From assembly GCA_964652975.1 (NCBI GenBank), contig CAZZCN010000001.1, forward strand, positions 1 through 64,000: 64,000 bases of DNA, in the 5' to 3' direction. A model generated the notes under the pieces. The model saw nothing but the letters and a program-made list of their open reading frames with translations. It was not told the origin of the DNA and searched no databases. Below, one piece after another: positions 1 through 6,515 of this stretch. This stretch comes from CAZZCN01 sp964652975. GTDB taxonomy: Bacteria > Bacillota > Clostridia > Saccharofermentanales > UBA5734. Made by a program: the position numbers and the translations under genes. Position 1 is the stretch's first letter. Every line of letters starts with the position of its first letter.

Positions 1-1084
1 CAGGAGACCCGGATCCAGGATAGGCAGATGCTACTGATTGGATATTGAGCACTGTGGGGTCAGGGCATACCGGGCTGGAACTGTTCCACACTGCAGTGAA
101 GTCGTTAGCCGAAAATTCGCTATAAACAACACCAGCTTTGGCTGTTGTGTTTGCAAAATCATCTTTAATAAACGTACAATCAATTTCTATTTTAGAAATT
201 GCAGTGTTCCATGTACGTGCATTGCCAAGATCGACAGGCACTATAACACCGGTTTCAACATTATAATTATAGGCGGTATTACGATCATTCAGTGAAACTT
301 TTACATATTTAACGCCGTCTGGTAACAGTGCTTTCCATGTTTCATAATAATTGTTTGTTCCGCCGCCATTGACCGAGCTTACAATCTGCTTTGAAGCATA
401 ATTCCATGTAGTCCCGTCAGACGAATATTGTATGCCGACACCCAGCGGTACAAGCCTTGTTGGGTCAGCTGGCGCAACAGCATAGGTCCGGGTTCCATCA
501 CATTGATAAAATCTATAAAAAGGCCAGTCTGAAAATGTAGCCCATTGTCCACCCGGCAGATGGATATATAACCTTCCGTCAATAGGATCCAATAAAACAT
601 TCAGTAATTTTGTGGCATCAAAAGCTTTAGACGTGTCATATCCTCTCAAATATGCACCTTCATAATCCATATCCCAAGCGGTTGAACCCGTAAATGAATA
701 AGCGCTTACCCTGACCTCAGATGCTCCGTTAACCGTATATGTAACAGTGGCAGGAGCACAAGGGCTTGTTGACAATTCTGGCACAATATTGACCACTGAA
801 GGGTCAGGGCATACCGGGGATGAGCTCCCCCAAGCCACTGTGAAATCATTCGCTGAAAATCCATTGTAAACAACATCGGCTGTATGGGTCATAATACCTT
901 CAGGTACTAATATTGTTGATGTTACATTGGTGCAATAATCAGTGATAGTAGCCGCTCCATTGCTAATTCTGCTTTGTGCACCCGCAACATAGCTAGAATT
1001 GACAAGTGGAAAAAGACAAAAGATAATTTGCAAGGAAAGGATACAAGGTAAAATCCTCATTACGGTACTTTTTTTTGAAAACAT
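1..1084 (-). CDS. Secreted repeat-containing protein, 3' end beyond the window
   Basis: The frame is open from an ATG at 1084 to the window edge, giving 361 codons with no stop, so the C-terminus is missing. A perfect ribosome site (TAGGAGGTG, 1092-1099) lies upstream. The N-terminus is a Sec signal peptide (MFSKKSTVMRILPCILSL, then a hydrophobic stretch). The mature part contains two copies of a short segment, FSANDFTVAWGSSSPVCPDP and FSANDFTAVWNSSSPVCPDP, about 250 residues apart, suggesting repeated extracellular modules of that period. I do not recognise the family. It is last in the block-1 run, downstream of the GH2 gene, so a cell-surface or secreted role in glycan binding or breakdown is plausible but inferred. 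Confidence 0.8.
   Translation of the reverse strand, partial: MFSKKSTVMRILPCILSLQIIFCLFPLVNSSYVAGAQSRISNGAATITDYCTNVTSTILVPEGIMTHTADVVYNGFSANDFTVAWGSSSPVCPDPSVVNIVPELSTSPCAPATVTYTVNGASEVRVSAYSFTGSTAWDMDYEGAYLRGYDTSKAFDATKLLNVLLDPIDGRLYIHLPGGQWATFSDWPFYRFYQCDGTRTYAVAPADPTRLVPLGVGIQYSSDGTTWNYASKQIVSSVNGGGTNNYYETWKALLPDGVKYVKVSLNDRNTAYNYNVETGVIVPVDLGNARTWNTAISKIEIDCTFIKDDFANTTAKAGVVYSEFSANDFTAVWNSSSPVCPDPTVLNIQSVASAYPGSGSP
43..872 (-). repeat. Internal repeat in the partial secreted protein (units 43-125 and 787-872)
   Basis: Two roughly 85-bp segments of the truncated gene encode near-identical peptides containing SSSPVCPDP. The DNA strings also resemble each other (shared GGGTCAGGGCATACCGGG). 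This marks a modular protein with a unit of about 250 residues; further units probably lie outside the window. Confidence 0.75.
891..917. repeat. 27-bp exact match to the transaldolase gene (3959-3985)
   Basis: The 27 bases (beginning ATAATACCTTCAGGTACTAA) recur exactly at 3959-3985, in the same strand and codon phase, encoding TILVPEGI in two unrelated proteins. Confidence 0.9.
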
Positions 1085-1234
1085 TTCTAAACACCTCCTA
1101 AAATAAAATTTGAAAATGCATTTTGTCAATGACAAAAATCTTTAAAATAGCTTTACATTAAAAAACCAACGATTAATTTTCAACTCATATATACCATCCT
1201 CCTTATATCACTTATTCATAATCAATCACTTGCT

Positions 1235-3586
1235 CTAATTGTAATTGGTTATAAATGCTTTCATTTCTTTCTCATAATAATCAATAACAAAGTTTCTATC
1301 AGCTTTCCCTTCGTTATTTTTAACAAGAAATATATATTCATTTTTATAAGCTTTTTCATTTCTTTCTGCTGAAATAGTGATTTTAAATCCTGATTTTAGA
1401 TTCATAGGAATTGCCCAATTAATACTACAAACCTTACCCGTGGCGTTAGTATCTGCAACAAAATTAATTGTATTCGAAAATAGCTCATTATCAAATGTAT
1501 CCAAAATAGAATACCTTACTTCAAATTCACCACTTTCAAAATCGTTCACCAGATAAATTTCGCTGTCAAAGATTTCGCTGTTTTCAAACACAAGCTTATT
1601 ATATTTAAGCGTCGGAGATATTCCCCTAAATGCAACTTCCATATAATAATAAGCAAGTTTTTTGTTTTTGTAATAATCAATTAAATTCGAACAGCACACA
1701 TTTGGCCATGGCTCATTCAACTGCCAGATAATGCTGCCACAGTTTTGCCATTCTCTGCGTCTGTTTGATTCAACAGCGTATCTTATAGCTTCTGCCTGTA
1801 AGAACTGACTGCATTTAATAAAATCTTCAAGCGCATCTTCTTGAAACTCTCCAAAAATTTCTTTTTCTCTTATCTCGTATGTATCCCACCACTCTCCGTG
1901 ATGTCTCCAGGAAAGATTGTCAATCATATTGTTGACTTTAAGGTTCTTTTCAGAGAAAATTTTCTTAAGCGTTCCAATTTCAGACATCCCTTCACATCCA
2001 AATTCACTATGCAAAATACTGTCCGATGCATTGTAAAGTTCATAGTGTTTTTCGACTCCAAAATACTTCCAAGGTCCATGAACGTCATGATTAGCGCCCT
2101 TCCTTGCCGGGTCAAGATACTCAATATCTCCAGACGCCGATGTAGGAAGCATCATTGTGTCAAAATCATACTCATCAACAATGCCCTTGAGCATTTGAAG
2201 ATTTTCGTCATTAAAATCAGCTGGCTTGTAATTATGGTCTTTTACAGTAACCGTTCCATCTGCAAGCTCATTACCACCGCTCCAAAAAGTCAGTGATACA
2301 AAATTTCTCTTTGTTTTCACAGCATTTATAGACGCTTGTTTTAGTAAAGCAAGAAATTCCGGTCTTTTAGAAGGAATATTATCGCAGCCAGAGCTAGACT
2401 GAATAAATTCCTGCCAAATCATGATGCCCAGCTGGTCGCAAATAGAATAGAATATATCTTTTTCTATCAGCCCTCCACCCCAGACTCGAACCAGATTTAC
2501 ATGAGCATCCTTTGCAGCGTTCAACATCCAATGATATTCCTCTTCTTTTACGCTTCCGTAAAGGTGATCAAGTGGAACCATATTAACGCCTTTCATGTAA
2601 ATGAGTCTATCATTAATGACTAACTGATAAGGAAGAGCATCACTTCTACAATCCTTCGCCTGCTGATAACAAAGCGTTCTAAAGCCAACTTGATAGGTAT
2701 GCATGCTTTCTATAGTGTTGTCATATAGAATTTCAACAGTCAAGTTATATAAAGAAGGGTCTCCATAACCATTCGGCCACCAAAGCTTTGGATTTTCAAC
2801 GAATATATCATAATGCAAAACATTATTTCCTTTGACAAGGCTATATTCTTGCTTTGCACTATTGGAATATGTGCAATTATCCGTCAGTTTAAAATCAAGT
2901 GCTAAATTGCAGTCCTTGTCTGTGATACAATCAAGGTCTATACTAAGCTTCCACTGATCTTCTGTTAATTTAACTGGTCTAATATAACTTGCGTCAATCG
3001 TTGCACAATTATATTCTTCAATATAAACATCATCATAAAGGCCAAGATTAACGACCCTTGTTGAAAAATCCCACTTGTAATTAAATCTGCTTTTTTGAGT
3101 GGAGGTTTGGCTAGTTAGACCAATCTGACCCATTTCATCCGGTGCATTTTTAATAATCACCATGATTTCATTTTCCGATTCAGTTCTGATATATTCTGTA
3201 ATATCTTTTTTGAAAGGGATGTACATGCCTTCATGTTGACCAATAGTGACCCCATTCAAAAGAATATCTGCCTGATAGTCAATTCCCTTAAATACTATTC
3301 TGTATTTTTTAAATGGGTTTGTTTTTTCGATATTAAATGTAGTTTTATAAATCCACCATCTGTTGGATACCCACTCACATTTAAGACTGTTTAATTCATA
3401 ATAAGGGTCTTCAATTAATTGAGCCTTCAAAAGTTCTGTGTGAACACTTCCTGGAACTTCTGCCTCCATCCAATCTGTAACACCCGATAGCTTAACCCCG
3501 GTTTCCATTGAATAATTGAGTCTTGGAACATATGGCCAAAAACCACAAAGCTTCCAGTTTGATAAATTCCGAATAATAATAATCAC
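1235..3586 (-). CDS. GH2 family beta-mannosidase-like glycosidase
   Basis: A 783-residue glycoside hydrolase of family 2 with the usual order: N-terminal sugar-binding jelly roll (about 1-180), Ig-like domain, then a TIM barrel (about 310-620). The general acid/base is in FWSGGNELADG (E440) and the nucleophile in HSEFGCEG (E528). The WWPNGYG motif near residue 270 is typical of beta-mannosidases. No signal peptide is seen, so it is probably cytoplasmic and acts on imported oligosaccharides. The start is uncertain. The GTG at 3586 lies inside a near-perfect Shine-Dalgarno (AGGCGGTGAT, 3582-3591), and four in-frame ATT codons follow at better spacing (3583-3572). The next ATG is codon 27, inside the conserved N-terminal domain. 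It lies 38 bp downstream of the transaldolase gene. Confidence 0.9.
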   Translation of the reverse strand: MIIIIRNLSNWKLCGFWPYVPRLNYSMETGVKLSGVTDWMEAEVPGSVHTELLKAQLIEDPYYELNSLKCEWVSNRWWIYKTTFNIEKTNPFKKYRIVFKGIDYQADILLNGVTIGQHEGMYIPFKKDITEYIRTESENEIMVIIKNAPDEMGQIGLTSQTSTQKSRFNYKWDFSTRVVNLGLYDDVYIEEYNCATIDASYIRPVKLTEDQWKLSIDLDCITDKDCNLALDFKLTDNCTYSNSAKQEYSLVKGNNVLHYDIFVENPKLWWPNGYGDPSLYNLTVEILYDNTIESMHTYQVGFRTLCYQQAKDCRSDALPYQLVINDRLIYMKGVNMVPLDHLYGSVKEEEYHWMLNAAKDAHVNLVRVWGGGLIEKDIFYSICDQLGIMIWQEFIQSSSGCDNIPSKRPEFLALLKQASINAVKTKRNFVSLTFWSGGNELADGTVTVKDHNYKPADFNDENLQMLKGIVDEYDFDTMMLPTSASGDIEYLDPARKGANHDVHGPWKYFGVEKHYELYNASDSILHSEFGCEGMSEIGTLKKIFSEKNLKVNNMIDNLSWRHHGEWWDTYEIREKEIFGEFQEDALEDFIKCSQFLQAEAIRYAVESNRRREWQNCGSIIWQLNEPWPNVCCSNLIDYYKNKKLAYYYMEVAFRGISPTLKYNKLVFENSEIFDSEIYLVNDFESGEFEVRYSILDTFDNELFSNTINFVADTNATGKVCSINWAIPMNLKSGFKITISAERNEKAYKNEYIFLVKNNEGKADRNFVIDYYEKEMKAFITNYN

Positions 3587-3591
3587 CGCCT
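3582..3591 (-). promoter_or_regulatory. Strong Shine-Dalgarno that contradicts the GTG start of the GH2 gene
   Basis: AGGCGGTGAT on the minus strand matches the anti-SD complement at 9 of 10 positions and overlaps the GTG at 3584-3586. A GTG inside the SD cannot be at normal spacing. The in-frame ATT codons at 3580-3578, 3577-3575 and 3574-3572 lie 4-9 bases past it. Confidence 0.6.
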
Positions 3592-3624
3592 AAAATATTG
3601 TTATTTCTCTATTTACATATTCAA

Positions 3625-4272
3625 TTAATATATTGTTTTATAGTCAGCAGTAAATTTCTCTATGCCGAGATTGGTTAGTGGATGTTCAAAAAGCTCACAA
3701 AAAACTTCATATGTAAGTGCCAAAGCATCCGCACCAGCTATTACCGCATCAATCGCATCACGACAATTTTTAATGCTTGCGGCAATGACAACTGATTCAA
3801 TATCATATGCGTCATACATTTTGCGAACATCTCTAAACAAAGACAACCCTTCTTGACCACAAACATCTGCTCTTCCAATAAACGGGCTGATAAATGGTGA
3901 ACCGGCAAGACCGGCAACTAATGCCTGCCCTGGATTAAAAATCAAAGTTGCATTGGTAATAATACCTTCAGGTACTAATATTGTTATAGCTTTAATACCT
4001 TCCTTGTTAGAAGGGATTTTAACGACAATATTATTTGCAATCTTTGATAGGCGTCTTGCCTCTTCAACAATATCATCGCACTTGGTTGACATCGCCTCAA
4101 CTGCGATAGGGCCATCAAAAAAGGCGCGAATATCAGAAATAACATCTTCATATTTTCTTCCTACCTGTGCCATTTTGTTTGGGTTTGTAGCGATACCATC
4201 AATAATTCCGGTACTAACCGCTTCTTTAATTTGGCTAACATTTGCTGTGTCTAAAAAAATTCTAAAAGCCAT
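3625..4272 (-). CDS. Transaldolase / fructose-6-phosphate aldolase family protein
   Basis: A 215-residue protein of the short TalC/FSA branch of the transaldolase family: FLDTANV at the N-terminus, GIATNPN, and the Schiff-base lysine K85 in IVVKIPSN. Members either transfer a dihydroxyacetone unit between sugar phosphates or cleave fructose 6-phosphate; the sequence alone does not decide. A good ribosome site (GGAGGAAT) precedes the ATG at 4272. It sits between the lyxose/mannose isomerase and GH2 genes and is probably co-transcribed with them, linking imported sugar to central metabolism. Oddity: its segment ILVPEGI is encoded by a 27-bp stretch that recurs exactly in the partial gene at 891-917. 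Confidence 0.9.
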   Translation of the reverse strand: MAFRIFLDTANVSQIKEAVSTGIIDGIATNPNKMAQVGRKYEDVISDIRAFFDGPIAVEAMSTKCDDIVEEARRLSKIANNIVVKIPSNKEGIKAITILVPEGIITNATLIFNPGQALVAGLAGSPFISPFIGRADVCGQEGLSLFRDVRKMYDAYDIESVVIAASIKNCRDAIDAVIAGADALALTYEVFCELFEHPLTNLGIEKFTADYKTIY

Positions 4273-4361
4273 TTTCTATTCCTCCAAATTTATAAATAAT
4301 TATTCCAGCGAATTATTTCATCGCATAAAACTTAAGTTAAAAATTGCCAGATAAACTAAAA

Positions 4362-4907
4362 CTAATCACCAATAACCGTTATTCTTGATATATGCGGATT
4401 TGTAAACACATCTGTTTCATCAAGGCTTTTGGTTGAAAACTCTGAAACAATTGCACCTTCTTCTCCTGCTTGAAACCAGTGAAATGTGTTTGGATAAATG
4501 GTATATTGGTCGCCAGGTTTTAAAACGATTTCGTTCCAAACCGTATAGTACTCTTCTGAACCTTTTGGCGCTTTGGCAGTTGGGTTTTGCGTTTTGTCTC
4601 CTGGAACATAAAGATACACCTTGCCCCATCTGCAACGAAAAGTCTCCTCTTTACCACTATATCCTTCAAGTGGCGGATGTGCATGCTCAGGACATGTTTG
4701 AAAAGGAAATAAAATAATCTCTTTGGCACATACTCTCTCTGTATCAACATAAACTACTATCTGTAAACCAGTATTGTAAAGATCATTTAAGCCTTCATCC
4801 ACCACTTCAATATTTCTCTTTTCTTCATCTGTCAATATGATTTGTGCCTTATCACACATTTGAATAGTCCTTTGCCTGACTTCCTCTAATTGCTTTGTTG
4901 TAATCAT
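4362..4907 (-). CDS. D-lyxose isomerase-family cupin (D-lyxose/D-mannose ketol-isomerase)
   Basis: A 181-residue single cupin resembling the D-lyxose ketol-isomerase family (Bacillus YdaE type). Expected metal ligands are visible: H75 and H77 in PEHAHPP, a glutamate in GKEETFRCRWG (E87/E88), and H143 in PNTFHWFQAGEEG. Such enzymes interconvert D-lyxose and D-xylulose, and many also D-mannose and D-fructose. Either fits here: mannosidases lie downstream and a xylulokinase gene lies at the far end of the window. The ribosome site AAAGGAG precedes the ATG at 4907. It is the first gene of the run opposite the DeoR regulator, and operator-like palindromes lie upstream, so regulation by that protein is likely. 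Confidence 0.88.
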   Translation of the reverse strand: MITTKQLEEVRQRTIQMCDKAQIILTDEEKRNIEVVDEGLNDLYNTGLQIVVYVDTERVCAKEIILFPFQTCPEHAHPPLEGYSGKEETFRCRWGKVYLYVPGDKTQNPTAKAPKGSEEYYTVWNEIVLKPGDQYTIYPNTFHWFQAGEEGAIVSEFSTKSLDETDVFTNPHISRITVIGD

Positions 4908-4972
4908 TAACAGCGCTCCTTTGTAAATTCATATTGTCTTTAGATTTAATCAACTTATCTTACATATATTTG

Positions 4973-4988
4973 TTACATATAAATGTAA
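4973..4988. promoter_or_regulatory. Operator-like palindrome A in the DeoR divergent gap
   Basis: TTACATATAAATGTAA is a perfect 16-bp palindrome 66 bp upstream of the isomerase start. It is the first of three copies with consensus TTACATWWWWWTGTAA. A further half-site (TTACAT) lies at 4960-4965. Confidence 0.7.
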
Positions 4989-5048
4989 GTTTTTATCTTG
5001 TAAACTAATTGTATCATATTGCTATTTATGTGTAAACCCACTAAGACA

Positions 5049-5064
5049 TTACATTTTTTTGTAA
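5049..5064. promoter_or_regulatory. Operator-like palindrome B in the DeoR divergent gap
   Basis: TTACATTTTTTTGTAA has the same 16-bp architecture as sites A and C. The flanks extend the dyad (ACATTAC...GTAATGT). It lies about 75 bp from site A. Confidence 0.65.
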
Positions 5065-5210
5065 TGTTATTGTTGCTTTTTCCCTAAAAAGTGTTTACTT
5101 TTTTAAAAACTTGTTAAAATTGTTTAAATAACCAATCACTCTTGATTAGTAACATTATTAACTTTTAAATTTACAATTAAAAAACAATATATTTTTTTAC
5201 ATATATTATC

Positions 5211-5239
5211 TTTAATTGTACATAATACTGTGATATAAT
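5211..5239 (+). promoter_or_regulatory. Candidate sigma-A promoter for the DeoR-family gene
   Basis: A perfect -10 TATAAT (5234-5239) is preceded by TGNGA-like bases. A weak -35 TTTAAT (5211-5216) lies at 17-bp spacing. A terminator-like hairpin follows within 15 bp. Confidence 0.4.
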
Positions 5240-5252
5240 GAGAATACAAAAT

Positions 5253-5295
5253 GTGATATATTCATCTATTAATCAGATTATATCGCACTTTTTTT
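5253..5295 (+). terminator. Terminator-like hairpin in the leader of the DeoR-family gene
   Basis: GTGATATA (5253-5260) pairs with TATATCGC (5279-5286), with one G-U pair, and is followed by a run of seven T (5289-5295). It lies between the candidate promoter and the regulator start, so it could act as an attenuator or end a short leader RNA. Confidence 0.45.
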
Positions 5296-5317
5296 AGCAT
5301 GTATATATTTCAAAGCA

Positions 5318-5333
5318 TTACATTTTAATGTAA
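5318..5333. promoter_or_regulatory. Operator-like palindrome C just upstream of the DeoR-family gene
   Basis: TTACATTTTAATGTAA lies 25 bp before the regulator ATG, with arms extending to ATTACATT/AATGTAAT. Its position between promoter and ribosome site suits autorepression. Confidence 0.7.
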
Positions 5334-5358
5334 TAAAATAAGAAGCAGGGTGGTTTTT

Positions 5359-6117
5359 ATGGTTACAAATCGTCCAAATATTGTTTTAAACTATATAAGG
5401 CAAAAAAAAGAGGTAAAGCTCAGAGAACTTTGCGCTCTTTATCCAGATTATAATCAGATGACTCTAAGGCGTGACTTGAACCTTCTTGAAAGTAACGGTT
5501 ACATTAAACGAGTAAGAGGTGGTGCAATCCTTTGCGAAGACTCCCTCACTGAATTTTTTACCTATAATTCACGAAGCATTTCAGCCATTGAACAAAAACG
5601 GTATATTGCAGTTCGTGCAGTTGAATTGTTAGAAGAAAAGACATCTGTTTATCTTGATGCCAGCACAACTATTTCAGAATTAGCAAAGATTATTCCAAAT
5701 ATCCCTCTATTTGTTATTACGAATGATCCAACCACATGCTTTGAGGTTCAAAGAAACGAAAACATTGATATAGTTTTGACTGGCGGTACTCTAAATAAAT
5801 CTGTTATCTCCCTTTCTGGGCCTATTGCGCTTGATGCTTTAGATAATGTAAATATTGACACTGCCTTCATCGGAGCCGCTGGTTTTTCACTGGAACACGG
5901 TTTTACAAATGCATTATACAACGAATGTGAACTTAAGAAGAAAGCAATCAAATCCGCAATTAAAACGATTGTTTTAATTGACAGTTCGAAAATCGGGAAA
6001 AGCCTGCCCTACACATTTGCTAATTTGTCTAACATTGATATTATTGTTACCGATAAACCTCTTCCTGAAAATATCGAAAAAGAAGTTTTAGCTGCAGGTA
6101 TAAAACTTATTTATTAA
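5359..6117 (+). CDS. DeoR family transcriptional regulator
   Basis: A 252-residue DeoR-family repressor-type regulator. Residues 1-60 form the winged helix-turn-helix, with the signature LRRDLNLLESNGYIKRVRGG. Residues about 70-250 form the DeoR sugar-phosphate sensor, with TTISELA, TGGTLN and FIGAAGFS typical of the phospho-sugar-binding fold. I place the start at the ATG at 5359, five bases after AGGGTGG. An in-frame GTG at 5350 overlaps the ribosome site. It is divergent from the isomerase-transaldolase-GH2 run, and three matching palindromes in the gap are its likely targets. The ligand is probably a sugar phosphate of that pathway (inference). Confidence 0.92.
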   Translation: MVTNRPNIVLNYIRQKKEVKLRELCALYPDYNQMTLRRDLNLLESNGYIKRVRGGAILCEDSLTEFFTYNSRSISAIEQKRYIAVRAVELLEEKTSVYLDASTTISELAKIIPNIPLFVITNDPTTCFEVQRNENIDIVLTGGTLNKSVISLSGPIALDALDNVNIDTAFIGAAGFSLEHGFTNALYNECELKKKAIKSAIKTIVLIDSSKIGKSLPYTFANLSNIDIIVTDKPLPENIEKEVLAAGIKLIY

Positions 6118-6220
6118 ATCATCCAATTTATATAATATTCAAACAAACCCCTAAGCGTATTAAATGTAGGCTGTAGCCCGTGTATAGTCACTCATGGCAG
6201 CCACTACCGCCAATTACTAA

Positions 6221-6280
6221 TTAAAATAATAATCTTCTAACTTATAAGTGATATGCCCAAAATGTGTTTCTTTACAGCAA
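6221..6280. repeat. 60-bp direct repeat, copy 1 (copy 2 at 10851-10910)
   Basis: The 60 bases are identical in both copies, with mismatches at both outer borders. Each covers the last dockerin codons (KKHILGISLIS), the stop codon and 16 bases of 3' flank of two consecutive genes. Sharing of non-coding flank indicates recent duplication or gene conversion, not selection on the protein. Confidence 0.9.
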
Positions 6281-6515
6281 GCAAATCACTAATTGAAATA
6301 CTTTGGTCATCGTTTATATCACCACGTATTTTCGCAATTGTACTCAATTCACTGCCACTCATTTTTAATAGATTTTGTTTTAGTGCTGCCAAATCGTTAA
6401 GATCAATTATCTTATCTCCATATGTAACATGAGAAACAACCGAGCCTCCAGCTGCATCCATTACCAATGTAGTGCTAGGACTATAAGCTATCTTGTAATA
6501 TCTGTTGGCATCATA
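6237..6515 (-). pseudogene. Detached, decaying C-terminal dockerin of the preceding giant protein
   Basis: In the same frame as the 1441-residue protein, immediately past its TGA (6516-6518), the sequence stays open for 92 more codons and encodes a dockerin. The second repeat is intact (GDINDDQSISISDLLAVKKH). In the first, the calcium loop has lost about five residues: YGDKIIDLNDLAALK against the usual YGDTTGDGILDIIDLAAVK. No ribosome site or credible start lies near the TTG at 6467. The module therefore appears to be a second dockerin cut off by a nonsense mutation and now degrading. Stop-codon readthrough is the alternative, made less likely by the loop deletion. Confidence 0.7.

Larger units (their letters stand above)
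4908..5358. other. Divergent intergenic region between isomerase operon and DeoR regulator
   Basis: This 451-bp AT-rich gap has no credible coding frame. It contains three 16-bp palindromes, a candidate promoter and a hairpin (listed separately). A minus-strand promoter is probable but not clear: TTTACA and TATATG at 17-bp spacing would place palindrome A over the -10. Confidence 0.6.
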
